Part shown: positions 12,051 to 25,394 of the stretch, piece after piece
How positions within the stretch are numbered: the first letter of the stretch is position 1
Layout of the letters: each line of letters begins with the position of its first letter
NCBI GenBank assembly: GCA_019722365.1
Contig: JADFUC010000273.1
Location: forward strand, 1-64,000
Direction: 5' to 3'
Origin: Lithospermum erythrorhizon
Lineage: Eukaryota; Streptophyta; Magnoliopsida; Boraginales; Boraginaceae
DNA length: 64,000 nucleotides
Notes under the pieces: generated by a model
The model's database searches: none
Seen by the model: only the letters and a program-made list of their open reading frames with translations
Told to the model about the DNA's origin: nothing
Position numbers and translations under genes: made by a program

Positions 12051-15000
12051 ATAGGTTTTAGTTTTATGCGATTGTCACAGTAGTTGTAATGCAGAATTCT
12101 AGAGATATTCGAGGGGTTGTCAGATATTTGAATCTTGTGGAGTCTGAATCTTTCCTTGCTTTCGTTGTTAGTTGGTATTTGAGGATCTTGGCGCAGAAGA
12201 TTTTACCGTTTATGTTGTGACATAGGGGAAGGTTGAGATGAGTCAAGCTACCGTTGTTACGACATAAGGTTTGAAGCGATTAGTAAGTTTGATGAATATG
12301 CAATTGAAGTTGGATTAGAAATAGCCTTACGCATTTTCATTGATGATGTTTATTAAAAACGCGATAGTTGAGTAGATTTTATCTTTTTCTCTAGATAACA
12401 GTTGTTATAGAGGATATGAACTCAAGGCCGAAACTTATGGGAATAAGACGTTAAGATATGGATGGATAGGTTGGAAATTTTGTTATTGGAGAAAAAAAGA
12501 TATGTCAAAAGATGTTAGGAAGAAGAGTCTACAATGTTGGATATGGAGTTATTAAGAGGTTGTCATATTTATCTAAATCTTAAGAGTAAAAATTAAAATT
12601 GGAAATTGCATATTTTAAGAAATCATGTGTGATCTAGGTGTAAGGTTGTTGATTATAGGCGTGTAAAAAGTCAAACCTTTTGCACTTGGATTAATTGGGG
12701 AAGAATGTTGGCGATAATTACGATAGTTGTAACCAAGTGTTAGAGTAAAGTGAGAAATAATTTAGTTGACGTACAAGGATGAATCATTTGTGAATGAAAT
12801 AAATTTATGAATCTTGTTGTGCATTTGCGGAGTATGAATAAGGGTTGTAATGGGTTGAAAATGAATATTATAGTTTGGTTGTCATTATGAAATTTCTTAG
12901 TTGCTTAAGTTGTTGAGTGTTGCCTTGAAAACCCAATAGATGATGAAATTCGGGACCATGAAGGAAGAAAAGATGCTTAGTTGTATGAATAAATAAACAT
13001 TTAAGTGGGAAATGGAAACTTCGATAAATGATTGGTGGTATATGTCCGAGGAGAAGAATTGTTTAAAGGAGATTAGTTGATATACTTTAGGAGAACTTAC
13101 GGATGACATAGAAAGTTTAACCTTCAGAAGCATATTAAGATGATAAGACTAGTTGGAAGTTGTCTTAAAAGTATGGAATGTGCCAGGGCGGTGATGAATC
13201 CATTCTTTCATGATAATGAAACATTGAGACGAATATAGTGGTAATTAATTGGGTTGAGGGATATTAGTTGGATCGAAATAGATTATTTAAGGTTGAGCGT
13301 AAGTGGAGGAGGGTGGGTGAATTATAGAACATGTGGTTAGGTTGAAGAATGAAAGCGTGAATCTGGGACGGTATATTTTCAAGAAACATGTAAAGTATAA
13401 AATATGTGAATTTTTGTGATAATAGTTGAATTATAAAGGGTTTAATTGATTTAGTTGTTGGAGCGGTTTGGGAAGAAATGAAAGGAAGTGATGATTTTTG
13501 GGGAAGATGAATCTATTGTATGAAAAAGAATGTAGAAGGGATGATATTTATTTGAAAAAAGATGAGAATTTTTAGGCTGACAGGTTGGGCGAGTTATAAG
13601 CATTTGAATCATAACGTAAGATTAGTGATCTAAATAAATGTTTAATAAGTTATAGGATAAATGGATCGAAGTCTTGATTTGATTCCTTTACATTAAAGGC
13701 AGATGACTTCTTATTATTTATTGAGATGATAAGAGGAGTAAGGTGTTTGGATAAATTATAATTTATGCGGTCAAGTAATAACATATTAACGTTCGACTGA
13801 ATGATTGGCGACACAGAAATATTTAGATGTTGAGTTGAAGTTAATAGATCACGAGAAGTTGTCCTTAAATATTTTAGGCGTTAACCTATGATGTTGTATG
13901 TGGAATCTCCTTAAATTATAAGAGTTTGCAAATACCAGCTTGCTCGGAGGAAGTTGGACTAACGATGAGAAATTAGTGGAATTTAGTAGTAGAATACTCG
14001 ATGGCAATCTCATTAATAAGAGAAGTATGATGGTTGATGTATCAATTAACAAATGGAAGTTAGTTGTTTAAAGAATAACATGATGGAAACTAATGATGGT
14101 GATGCGTTGATGTTAGTTTTGAGGATTAGAATTAATGGACTACTGGTGAATAAAACGACAAATAAAAAGGGCAATGGAGTATTAAGGTGATATTGTAGAA
14201 TATATATAGTTATTGATAAGTGGGAGATAATTATGAGATAGGCCGTAATGGGTGTATAATGCAGAGGCTTGGTAGTTTTGGGGTGTATTTTTGGTTGAGA
14301 ATATTGGTAACGTAGAGAGGGAAAACAGAGGTCGTTGAACCATAACTCTAGAGGGAGCTCAGAAATTCATATTTATGATCCTTGTTGACGGATTCGGAGA
14401 GATGCTTGATAAAGATTATAGTTGAATTTCGATGAGTAGATTTACAAATTTCCTATAAGGTTGAATTATGTGGTACGGCGTGGTAGCGATAATTGACAAG
14501 TAGCGGGGAAGTAACTTCAATATCGGTTGACATTGACGAGTTTTAGATAATAAATGATGTGGTTGGGGTATTACTTGAGAACTTCATCTAACTTTGGGTG
14601 GTATTAATATGCTACTATGTAGGTAAATTCGATTTATAATCGTCGTGAATGAGCATATAGGGTTGAGTCAGAAACTTTCTTGAACATACTAAATGATGCG
14701 ATAATAAATAATGAAATAGAGGCATAGAATGTTATCGATGAATAGTATAATCTTATGTGATAGCGAGAACAAAGTTAATGTGTTCATGAGATATTATGTG
14801 AACTATGAGATATTAGCCTTAACTATGAAAATGATTATTATAATGTGAGAATTGTGGTTGGGGAATTACGATAGATGTTGTGATGTATTATTATTAGATA
14901 ATGAAATGACAGAAGATTGAGTTAAATGAGTTTGTGATAAATTTGACAATTTTATAGGGAGGAGTAGATTGAAATAACCGTTTTTATGATTCAAGTAATG

Positions 15001-15183
15001 TTGGTATTGTTACCTTAAAACAAACTCGAACTAGACAAGTGTATAGCTAAGTACTCTTTTCATGCTTTCACTCTAGCAAAAGGGAAGTGCACCTCGTGCT
15101 TGGTTGTTTTTAGACACCTACTTGCTTGGTGACACAAGTGGCGCTTTATTTTCTTGAGGCTAAGAAACCTCGTCACTTAATCT
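12051..15183 (+). other. Internal region of the C-poor element, no readable coding sequence
   Basis: About 3.1 kb lie between the PBS and the inserted solo LTR. Position suggests gag and pol, but I could not recognise a motif in any plus-strand frame; stops are dense. Composition is the striking feature: many 60-base lines contain zero to four C while G is about a quarter of bases. The minus-strand reading frames here (12064-12246, 12897-13133, 13849-14052) are artefacts of this skew. Confidence 0.45.
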
Positions 15184-15188
15184 ACTTA

Positions 15189-17586
15189 TATAACGACCCG
15201 CCGCCTTGGGAATGGCCGCCACAGTGAGAATCATTATAATCTGAACATGATGTATGCGATGGGCAGTAGTTTAAGAACTATGCGTTTTATCCAAAAGTTT
15301 TATTTACAGTTAAAATTCTAGAAAAAAAACAGTTTTTACAATCCATTAGGGTGATATCTAACCAACCAACTCCATATATATACAATATATATCTCAAAAG
15401 AATAATGCCGTGAGCTGGCGAGAATAAATACCGTATCGAATACAAAATAATTGCCATGAAGGCCAAAAGTCAAAAATGAAATACAGCGATCAAAGAAGCG
15501 GTTGTGGCGAAAAGCGAGGCCTGTGAGGATCCCAGGCCACCCACGATCTTTCCCCCAGCCACTCGAATATAAACTCTCGAACAACCTCATTTCAGCGCCA
15601 CTTTGTCGACTGGCGCAAATGAAATCTTGGCGAATAGAGTCTGGCCAGTGAAAAGTTAACACGGGGGTGAAAGTTAAGCCATACGAAATAGGAGGCAGGT
15701 CAAAGATATAGTAGTCAAATATGAATAAATATGTATATACCTGGGAGGTACCTAATAAGGCCCACTGTCATGGGCTAAAGGTCTGGGCATGTCAAGAATA
15801 TGATACAAAATACCGATAAAGCCTTGCCAATCTGCAGAATAAAATCACGAGAGAGACTCATGAAGGACTATAACCGATTCGTGAGCCGTATCTCTCATGC
15901 TCACTGAGTATACCCAGCTTTCAATGGCACTTATGCTCGATCCATACACGGGGAATGGACGATCGCTAATAAACGCGCTCTTTATACCCAAGTATAAGAC
16001 GATACCTGAGGTCGTAGATAATGGCCATTTCTTTATCTGAAGGCCAGGCCGCTACACCGTGGTATGACAGCACTTATACCGTATTATAGTGAAACCGCGG
16101 TATAAGGCCAAACGTATTTATCTAGTAGCGTAAGCCAGACATCGTATGGGCGATAGCGTCGCGTATCCTCGAGGAGGAGAGTCGCTTCAACTTTTAATCA
16201 TCCCAACTATAGAGTCTATCATCCTAATACTCAAGTCACCTCAAGTCACTTGCTCGACCCAGCCTCAACTGACTGTACTCACATTGAGCAATATCAAAGC
16301 ATCTCGCGTGAAAAATCAATCGAGAACCGCCAAATCTGAAGTGCAGGCGAGCACAGACACGGAGATGCCGACAAGGCTACAAAACACAAGAGAAAGCATC
16401 TGAGTTCAAGTTATTCTTTACACCAATGAAATCTTAAACACGTAAATACAATCACATATCATATCATGGATCTAAATGAATCACACGTAATCATGTAACA
16501 ATGACATGTATACTACTCTCACATAATTATACCACAATGACATGTTTCGCACAATTTAAAGTAGAAATGCGTAAAGTAGCGCCCGTGAGATAAGTACTAC
16601 AAAACATGTATTACCACTGAAAATCCTCGCGAAATCCGCAATCACGATGGCGCCACTCGCGTCAGCGCCTAACAAAAACACCGGAAGAGTACAATCAAAA
16701 CCTACTCTTTTTATGCTTGCGTTCTAGAAGATATTACGGCTCACAAGTGGAGCGATTGCTGCTTGATGCAAAGCGGCGAATAAGACAACGAAATAACCCG
16801 TCGGTGCCCAGTGGACCCCTACAAAATTTCCACATATCCTTTTCAAATCAACTTATAAGTCATCTTATTTAACCATAAGTCCGTAATTAACAACCTATAC
16901 TTCAAAATGTCAATTCTTACTCTGTCAGCTTACCAGTCAACCTACAATCGTTATAAAATCCACGATTCTAACCTTACAATGACTAAAGTAAGGTCTCGAT
17001 GCTTACACATTTTAAAGTCCCATAAAAGTCAACATAAAAATTAAGCTAACCTGGAAAAAGTCAGTAGCCATAAACACCAGGCAACGTCTTAACTAAGCGG
17101 AATTAACTTCTTGTTTTCATATTCACACCCATATGAAACTTAGAAACTGGTCATCCAATTTAGCAAAAATTCAACAAGATAAGCTATGTCAAAACTGAAA
17201 ATATACAAGGGTTAGAACTTTCTTGCCTTAATTCAAAAGATGAGGAAGTCATTCGCTAATGATCTTTCCGTTTTGTGCGATGAAAATGGAAAAAATTTCA
17301 AGGGGAGGGAAGGGAACTCGACGAGTGAAAGAATATATTTGTGTTTGTGAGATGATGTGTCGGATAGGGATGAGAAGAAATTTAAGACTAGCAGGTCAGA
17401 TTCGGTTCGGTTAATTTCTCCGCTTTCCCGTGCCAAATCTCGGTGGCCCGATTCCAAATATAAACATAAATACTCATATAATGCTGGAAAATGCCGATGC
17501 ATGATCTTATTAAGAAATTATTTATATATTTTCCGGGTCCACTTACCGGCCAAGAAATTATTGTTTTTAATAACGGAGTTGTTACA
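15189..17586 (-). mobile_element. Solo LTR of the long-LTR gypsy family, with perfect target duplication
   Basis: This 2.4-kb copy starts TATAACGACCCG and ends GTTGTTACA. It carries the same inner blocks as the LTRs at 1-1972 and 5982-8447, such as TATATACCTGGG, GTATCCTCGAGGAGGAGAGTCGC and GTGAGATAAGTACT. ACTTA lies directly on both sides (15184-15188 and 17587-17591), the 5-bp duplication expected of LTR-retrotransposon integration. No internal region or second LTR adjoins it, so it is best read as the product of LTR-LTR recombination. It has the same orientation as the element at 1-8447. It interrupts the C-poor element and is therefore younger than it. Confidence 0.88.
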
Positions 17587-17789
17587 ACTTATCAATAAAG
17601 CAAGCAGACACCAAATGCTCTTTTCTACTGACTCACCTCCCTTTCCTAAATTTTTTTCTTTCCTTTAATTCTTGATTCTCCTCTTGGTAAAGCTAACCTT
17701 AAAGTTTTACTTTCAAGTTTCAAAGAGTAGAAGTGTTAAGTGAATAGGTGATTGGGAAGTGATAAAGTTGGTGATATTTGGTTTAGAGG

Positions 17790-19710
17790 TGAGTCTTGAT
17801 ATCACACTTTTATAATCTTTATACATTATGAATATGTGATCTTGATTATAGTAGTGTGATATAATGGTACCCGTGTATAAGTATGAGAATGGGTTGATTG
17901 AACTAATTGGTTAGTGAGAAACTAGGTTGAGCATCCAATACATGAGATATTGGAATGTTATAGATTTGAGATATTGAACAGTATGACTATATATGAGTAA
18001 ATAATTAATGTTATAAAAATACTTTGTTAAAATGGCATTATATGTGTTTATAGATGTAATGAAGCAGAGAAAGAAAGAAATCGTTTGGTTGACAACATTA
18101 AAGGATGAGATGAAAATAGAAATGAATTGTTGTGATATTGATGTGAATAGGATGTTGAGATTTATGTTGTTAGCCGCTGAAGATAACATGATGATAGAAT
18201 GTGGTAGGATTATGAAAATTGATATGATGTTAAGTTGTGAGATGTGATGATAGTTAATAATAAGGATTGATATTACAGCATTATCATAAGATGGGTTATA
18301 TAAATTAGATATTGTCGTATATTGTATTGTATAATCTTGTGGTTGTAGCATGAGATATTGATATCTTTGATGAGGAGTATGATGATAACTTGATCAATTG
18401 CTTGATGGTAGTTGCTTGAAATAATAGCGTATATCGGGAATATGTTGATGGAGTCGATTGTCTGTGAAGTCATGATTTGATAGTAATATATAAAAGAATT
18501 GTAATATGATGGTGATAAATGATGAGATAGATGTGTTGAGAAATTTGAGGTTAGGTAGTGCTTTGATGATATTGAGATGGTTTTAGCATGATATTATGAT
18601 ATGGCAATATTATGAAAGTGGATATAATTTGAGTTGTGACTTATGATGTGATATGTTCGGTATTCTCTAGAATCAACGGTCGGGATCAAATGACCGAAAA
18701 TCAACGACTTTGTGTGTCGGTATTTGTTGATCAGCATTTTTATAGTTCGGTATTCAATGGAATCATGATCATATGATTTGGCTTCAAAATATGATTATTA
18801 TTGTGAACTATTCCAAATAGATTCGAGGATGTTGAGATGATTCAATTTTATCCATTCTTGGAGTAAACAACGGGTAATTGATTATTTGGTCCTCGTTTGC
18901 TGGAGTAGAAGCAACGAGTGACGTTGATTATTACATTATTGTGTCCTCGTTTGTTGGAGTAGAAGCAACGAGTGACGTTGATTATTACATTATTTGTCCT
19001 TGTTCTTTGGTGTAGAAACGCGGTGATGTTAAACTTTCTTATATTAGAGGTAGGCTACAATAGAGGGCGAAAAAAGAGTTATTATTGTTGCTTATGTGAT
19101 ATATTGAGTTAGCGATTTTGTAGGTGATAGTATATTATAGTATATTATATTGAACTCTTTGATATTATAGTGTTATCTAGTATTATTGTTTATTTTCTAA
19201 GTTGATTGTATTAAATTGTTTGGTAATATTAAATTATGAGGATCATATGGAGGCTAACTAGTAATATGAGCCAAATGTGATAAAATATAATGAAAGTAAT
19301 TATCACGACTATGCGATATTAAATGTTTATAGGTGGTTGAATATGACATTATATGAGTATTCTGACTTTCCTGACTCGCACAGCCTTCTATTTTAGGACC
19401 CCCGGTGTTGTTTATTCAGGAAAAGTCGGCATTGAAGCATCATTAGTAGGGGCCAGTCGAGTAAATCATGATTCGAGATTTAGGTGGCTGAATATCCTCA
19501 GCCTTGATGCTTGATGTACGCTTTGTGTTAATAGAGCACATGTATTTAAGCGTGTTTTATATAATTTGTACGATTAGTGGAATTGTGAGGTGTAATATTT
19601 TTGTTGTCTTAGATCACCGTCGGGCATAGTCGTATTTATTTTTCCTTCGTTCTTTTGGTCCGGGTTATATGGTGATTCGTGTTGCATGTTGCTGACATAG
19701 GGAGATGATT
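17790..19710 (+). repeat. Right LTR-like repeat of the C-poor element
   Basis: It matches 10290-12034 in order, including TTATATAAATTAGATATTGTC, TTGTGGTTGTAGCATGA, the GTCCTCGTTTG repeats and the TTCCTT-GTTCTTTT stretch near the end. Compared with the left copy it has about 140 extra bases near 17870-18000 and lacks the last 50 bases or so, including the GGTCGTTATAA end. The 146-residue minus-strand frame at 17911-18351 is antisense of this C-poor DNA, not a gene. Confidence 0.72.
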
Positions 19711-21980
19711 AGATAGTCTAAATTTGAACTTTTAGTAAGCGTAATAGTCATGATGGTCATGATTATGTGATATTACACTTTGCATAGCTTTCGGAATGTG
19801 ATGCGTGCGTAGATCCGATTTATGTTGTGGTTCTGTGTGTTTAGTGGGATTGTAAACACGAGTATGATTGTTTTATTACTTGTTTATAGAATATTATATG
19901 TTGTTCTGTTTTATGTATTTTCTCTTGTAGTCCGTTATAAGTCCCTTTTCCCTTATGAATGCTTTTCGATTAGGCGAAAAGTTGTACTCAACTCTTGAAA
20001 CTTTATGGAAATGTCAAGCGTTTGAGGATAATGCTCGTTTGAGCATTCCAACTCTTAATACTCAAATGATCCTGAAGTACTCCAATGTGGATTCATATAT
20101 ATATGTTTGGGCGTGATTTGATACGATAAGCATTTGATAATTTCATAGAAGTCAAGTGCACTTATGGTGTCAGCTATGAAGCATCATCTCGGGGTTAAAA
20201 TCACGAGGTGAGATCATGATCGATTTATACCGTTGAGACTCTCGCCGTGAAAATATTGAAAAAAATTTAAGAGCAAAATGTTGCACACTACGTCAGCAAC
20301 ATATGAAGGTTGGAGAGAAGCATGTGCGGAGATAATGAGATTGATTGAGTTACTCCGTGCCCCAATTCGATCTCTTGAATTGAGCTTAAGCAGCGTCATG
20401 ATTCACCCCCAATGAGGTATCGATTTAAATTTATTGGGTATGATGGATAGAAAGGAAGGAAAGGTTTGGCTTCACTTGGCGAGATGATCTCTAGGATAGA
20501 GTTCACACAGTGTTCCGCCTAGGTTTTGGTTTCAAGCTGAGAGAGAATGAACAAAGGGAAGTAGAAATAGATAGATGACAAGTATGATTAAAGTAACCCT
20601 TTTGATCATCGGAAGAAATACGCTTGATAGGACCTTCCCGTCAGCTTGAGCCATGATTTGATCCATATCTGAGAAGTACAGTAGGTATGACTTGTGATAC
20701 TTTACTTTCTAATAATTGATAGCATTGATGACATTTAATGTAGTACTTACATTTCCAAAATGTGTGGGATAATCGAGAATAGAAGATCATTATAGATGGG
20801 TGAACTTGGATAAGAGATACATTAATATCGACCGGGGAAAATCAATTCCCTGAATTTGGCTTGGAGAAAATGTTTTTAATATATTATTGTCGAGGTGGCT
20901 TAACTTTGCTTCGATTAGGAATGTTCAATATTTATGTTTTGAACATAAATGTTTTCTATTTATATTAACAAGTTAATTATTAATCTTTACATGAAAATTG
21001 CAAGCGATATTAGATCTTAAATCATGGTTGATGACATAAATATCCTGTTTGTATGCTCATGAAATTCAGTAAAATGGCTTGAAATCTAAAATCTCTAAAA
21101 CTGATATGAACTAATTATAAAAGTATAATCACGTAAATGAAATATCATAGATGATACTTTAAGATATGTTTGAATAATATGATTTAATGTAGAATAATAC
21201 TTAAATTTCTAACAATTCAATCAATTAATTAAAATTAAGTGTTTAGAAGAAGCTATCTATTAAAGTCATAAGTAATTTATGAGATCAATAAATAAAGCAT
21301 TAACCATATACTAAATGCAGTTAGTAGAACATATAAATATATATGTGTTTACTAACTTAATGTTGTATTTAGAAATACAATGAGAACATTTGAATAATAG
21401 TTCAAATGAAGGAGAGTTGGCTTAATTAAACTTAATATTCTTTATTGTGATGTTAAAGAAGTACATTCTTGAATTAATTTAAGATTAAATCAGCAATATA
21501 TGATTATACTTCTCCTAAGCTTAGCTCAACCTCACAGTCTTATAGTCAACCAATCAACATCAGAAAATCACATAAAGATATGGGCATTATAATAGTGGGA
21601 TTCGAATCTTATGAAACTTTCACCAAGTCAAACAACGACAAAATTATAAGACTGAACCGAACTTGTTGTTACTCTGATGGTAATCGATAAAGGCTTTTTA
21701 AGGATGTATGGACAACAATGATGATGATTTAAGAATGGAGAAAGCTTTAATGTTCCATTACATATTTGGATATTAACATATTACTCCCAAAGAGATAACC
21801 CGGTTTATCAAGGAATAAATAGCTGCTCCTTTATATACATAGATGATTAATTAAATGAAATACATGTTTACGGTATTGACTAATGATTAAGTTATCAAAG
21901 TCAAAGGTGATTCTTGTAGTGGAGAAATTCTTATTTATCATAAATGTATTAGATAAATCGAGGATCTCTGATGGTTGAAA
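19711..21980. other. Unassigned old repeat-like DNA
   Basis: No coding motif, RNA gene or clear repeat boundary was recognised. The first part remains poor in C. 20900-21500 is AT-rich with short dispersed words. It probably includes worn retrotransposon sequence leading into the copia-like remnant near 22 kb, but this is position only. Confidence 0.4.
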
Positions 21981-22209
21981 TATACATAAGTTAATGAGCA
22001 GTTCAAATGGTTTTGAATACCAATTCAAAAGAAATGTTCTGTAGGGGCAAAGGTCGATGGCGGTACATAGGCGTACGGATTAGGATGTAAAAAGTCACCT
22101 TGTCGTTAGAAAGTGATAAACAATACAAAAATTGGATTATGTGTAGAACTACCTTACGAGGATCAAGGGATGGCACAAATAACAACGGATTCATGAGAGA
22201 CCCGATTCT

Positions 22210-22404
22210 TTGAACTCAAAGTTGAGTTATGCTTATCTTGATAAGACATTAACCGGAATCCAAGATGAATACCTTAAAAGAAAGATTTTCCATAAGGGAT
22301 ACAACTTTTCTCCCTTAACAAAGGTTATGGATGGAAAGAAAACTGATAAGGAATTGCATTTATATCAACTAACAAAATGCTTGAGTAAATCGATCTACGG
22401 TTAA
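22210..22404 (+). pseudogene. Possible Ty1/copia reverse transcriptase scrap
   Basis: A 64-residue open frame ends LTKCLSKSIYG. This resembles the short conserved copia RT stretch with KSIYG that follows the mobile FLNG-type motif. Nothing else in the frame matches convincingly. The assignment gains a little from a purine tract and copia-like LTR 2.2 kb downstream in the same orientation. Chance similarity is quite possible. Confidence 0.35.
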
Positions 22405-23570
22405 AGGTATATCTACGGGGTTGTAAGCGTCTTGTTAAAGTAACAAGAATAGTACAACGGTTGACTACAGAACAGAAAAATGGTCTGATTCTGACATGAG
22501 AAGTTGTGAATAAACCCAGTCTTTTTATACAATGATCTTAAAGTTTGCCTAGATTGATATCTACAACAAATTTAGAGATTCAGACACCATTCTCGTCGAG
22601 AGAATGTACTTAATTAATTTGATTCTTCTTCAGCGGTTGAGGTAAGAAGAACATGCGTGCAGCTAAGGTTGAGAACAAGGAATAACGTTTATTTAGATAC
22701 CTTTTTGATCAACCTTTCATCTGAGCATCTTGAGGAAAATGTGTTCTTGATGCTTAAGTGGTGCTAGGAACTGATGGGGCCACCTCTTCTTCAAATGCAT
22801 ATAAAACCATAGTATGACAATGCTTTTGAATTTGAGCTTCGATTCAAATCACCGTCATTGATACGGACAATGATGAGTATATGTAAAATATACACTTCGT
22901 TATAAATAATAAAATTTGGATTCCACTACAATCAGGTGTTTATGCGGAGAGGCTGGACATCAGTCCAAACAAGAAAACCTCTAACAAGCCATGAAAACAA
23001 CAAAGATTGTAATCCCTAGTTAGGTGTTCAGCGAACTTTGCTCAGACACCAAGCTTGACTAGTATATCTTGATTGTGGTGATCATTTCTTGGATCAAAAG
23101 GGAGTAGGAACTCAAATCAAATGAAAATCTTTGGACCGCTTGATTGTTGTATGAGCTTGGAAGATATAATATCACTGTCCCCCAGACTTATGTTGGTGGC
23201 TTAATTCTTAGACCTAAGTGACGGGGTCTTTGGGTAATGTGCTGTCAAGCGTCCTCTGTAACGGAGGAGCATCCTGGCCTTGAGTTGGGTATTGCTGAGT
23301 ATAAATGAAGACACAGATAGGGGAGTTGGCCTTGGATATCTCGGTAGATTTCTATAATCTTGGGGAGTTAAGGGTGATTTGGTGCGCCGCTGACCGTGAA
23401 GTGGATATCGCATTAACTTTGTCCATTACGAAAGGCTAGCGGTGCGAGTTTGGCTCGCATCTTACCAAGGTTGGCTTCTTTGGAAATCGCATGCTCGAGG
23501 GGAATCGTTGATGAGGTATCATAAAATGTTTTTGATGCTACATCATAAATCCTCAGAGGCAGTGGAGTAT
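22405..23570. other. Unassigned sequence between copia scrap and dispersed repeat
   Basis: No recognisable gene. Short open frames, such as 23201-23413 on the minus strand, lack motifs. If the copia assignment is right, this would hold RNase H and the 3' non-coding part, but I see no motif for either. Confidence 0.35.
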
Positions 23571-23574
23571 CGGA

Positions 23575-23905
23575 AATATGAGATGTCGATCTCGTAAAAT
23601 AGCCAGATTAAACAATTTAGGTTGTCTGACAGATTTAAACATTCAATACTATAAGTTCAATATATGATAATTGTTGGACGATTAATATTTAGGATTCTGG
23701 CATCGACATTGGAGGCTGATGAAATAATAGGTCTTTCGTTATATTAATCTGATAGTCGGTTAATATTCTTTAATATCTTGCCTGCTTTGTCGATCTTTCT
23801 GAGGTCTAAGCGATGAAGCAGAACTATACATAATAAATAGTATTATTAAAGCGCCCTTGATCTGATGTAAAAACATGATGCAAATGATCGGAATGAAAAA
23901 TGAGT
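23575..23905 (+). repeat. Dispersed repeat, copy 1
   Basis: It aligns in the same orientation, with indels, to about 42430-42740. Shared blocks include TCGATCTC, AAGTTCAATATAT/TAGTTCAATATAT, TAATTGT, GGTTAATATT/TGTTAATATT and ATGAAATAATCGG/ATGCAAATGATCGG. Both copies lie near retroelement remnants; the parent family is not identified. Confidence 0.5.
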
Positions 23906-24584
23906 CCAGGACTTTAAGGGTTGGTGGAAGTTTCTAGAGCATTCTCTTATTTTCCTAAATTATAGAGATAAATAGGAAAATTCTATGACATCACTTAACT
24001 AATAAATCTCCTAAATTCTAGGTATAATATGAAGAAGGTTCTAGAAAAAGATAAATTCTGGGATTGACTACAGAAGCTAAGTCTGGGGTTTTTGTGCTAT
24101 AAACAGGAGACTAAGTTCATGTGAATTAGTTGTATAATTTTGATTTAATTTCACTTTAAAAGTTCTAGTAAATGTAATGAAAGTTCGACAATTTGATGGT
24201 GTGAGACTATGAAAGAAAGAATTTTCTATTGTTTAAAACTTAAAATAAGCATATGAGGATCATTTAAATTGCATAACGTCATAAGTACAAAATATATATT
24301 CATATATATTAAAATGTCGACATATAGTCTGACGGAATTAATCGGCAACAATTTTTCACGAAGCCTCCTTTGAATTCAATATGCTACTTTGATTGCCAGT
24401 ACCTCTTGTTATTTAGTCACTAGGAGGGTTGAATCTCTCACTTGGTTTACTAGAAGCTGAGTAACAATTGGATAGAGAACAAGTAAAACTTTGATTTGTC
24501 TAAACCGAATAAATCGGCTCCTACATTGAGGGGAGGAGGAGGCTGAAAAATTCTATGAGATGGAGGCGGCTATGGTTTTTGTTT
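23906..24584 (+). other. LTR-like or 3' non-coding stretch with a polypurine tract
   Basis: GGAAGTTTCTAGAGCATTCT near 23930 and GTGCTATAAACAGGAGACT near 24097 give it the look of a copia LTR promoter with a TATA-like box, but I found no matching second copy. TTGAGGGGAGGAGGAGG (about 24524-24540) is a polypurine tract suited to plus-strand priming of the LTR that starts 45 bases later. Confidence 0.4.
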
Positions 24585-25394
24585 TGTTGGATTAGGTTTT
24601 TCATGTAAAGTCTCAAAGCATATATAGAGGCTCACATAAAATCTAAACTGCCGTTAACTAACGGTACGCTCATTAGCAAAATCCCATTTATTTAATTAGT
24701 CTTATCGAGCCAATTAAAATAAATAACTCGTTAATATTTGATTGAGCTTAAGTCAAACAAATAAACTTCCTTGACTTCGTTAATTAATCTTATCAAGTTT
24801 AATTAAACAGGATTCGATTAAGTTAATTAATTGATCTATGAATTAATTAATTCGAGCTTTTTAAATTTATTTACATTACTCGCGTAATGTAATTATCCTG
24901 ATGAAATCTCGTTGATTCTGATCGAAACTTACGATTTACTTGAGTGTAATTTTATTTCATACATGAAATATAACTCCCGTCATTAATATAATGTGACCTT
25001 AGGCTCGAGATAATATAGTATAATGTATAATAGACCGTTAACGGTTATGCATAGGATACAGAAATCGCTTAACTTACAGTGATATCGTGAGAAACCGACT
25101 AGTAATTACAATTACTATGGTTGAATGTTTCGTTTATGTAATCGCACTCACTAAACTAACAAATAAATTGTTACAACAATTGTGACAATGAACATAATAA
25201 ATGAAACCAATAACTATTGATTTCCAATAGATACTGTTTTGGTGTGTGACTTCGTCTTTTCACTTGCCGTTAAATATTCGGAAGAAGGTGCAACTACAGT
25301 ATTTCGTTATTTATTGTTTTTGTAATCCGTAGTATCTGGGATTCGCATCCGATTAGTTTAGAACTGGTTAGATTCGAATATGTAAAACCCAACA
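24585..25394 (+). repeat. Copia-like LTR (810 bp) with TGTTGG...CCAACA ends
   Basis: The left edge TGTTGGATTAGG and the right edge TGTAAAACCCAACA are inverted, TG...CA bounded, as in many Ty1/copia LTRs. A polypurine tract just upstream suggests it is the 3' LTR of a plus-strand element. No second LTR was found, and the flanks (TGTTT and AAGAG) do not form a target duplication, so it may be the remaining 3' end of a truncated element. Confidence 0.6.

Noticed and set aside
17911..18351. 146-residue minus-strand open frame rich in Ile, Asn and Ser
   Set aside because: It lies in the C-poor LTR-like repeat; lack of C on one strand removes stop codons from the other. No domain.
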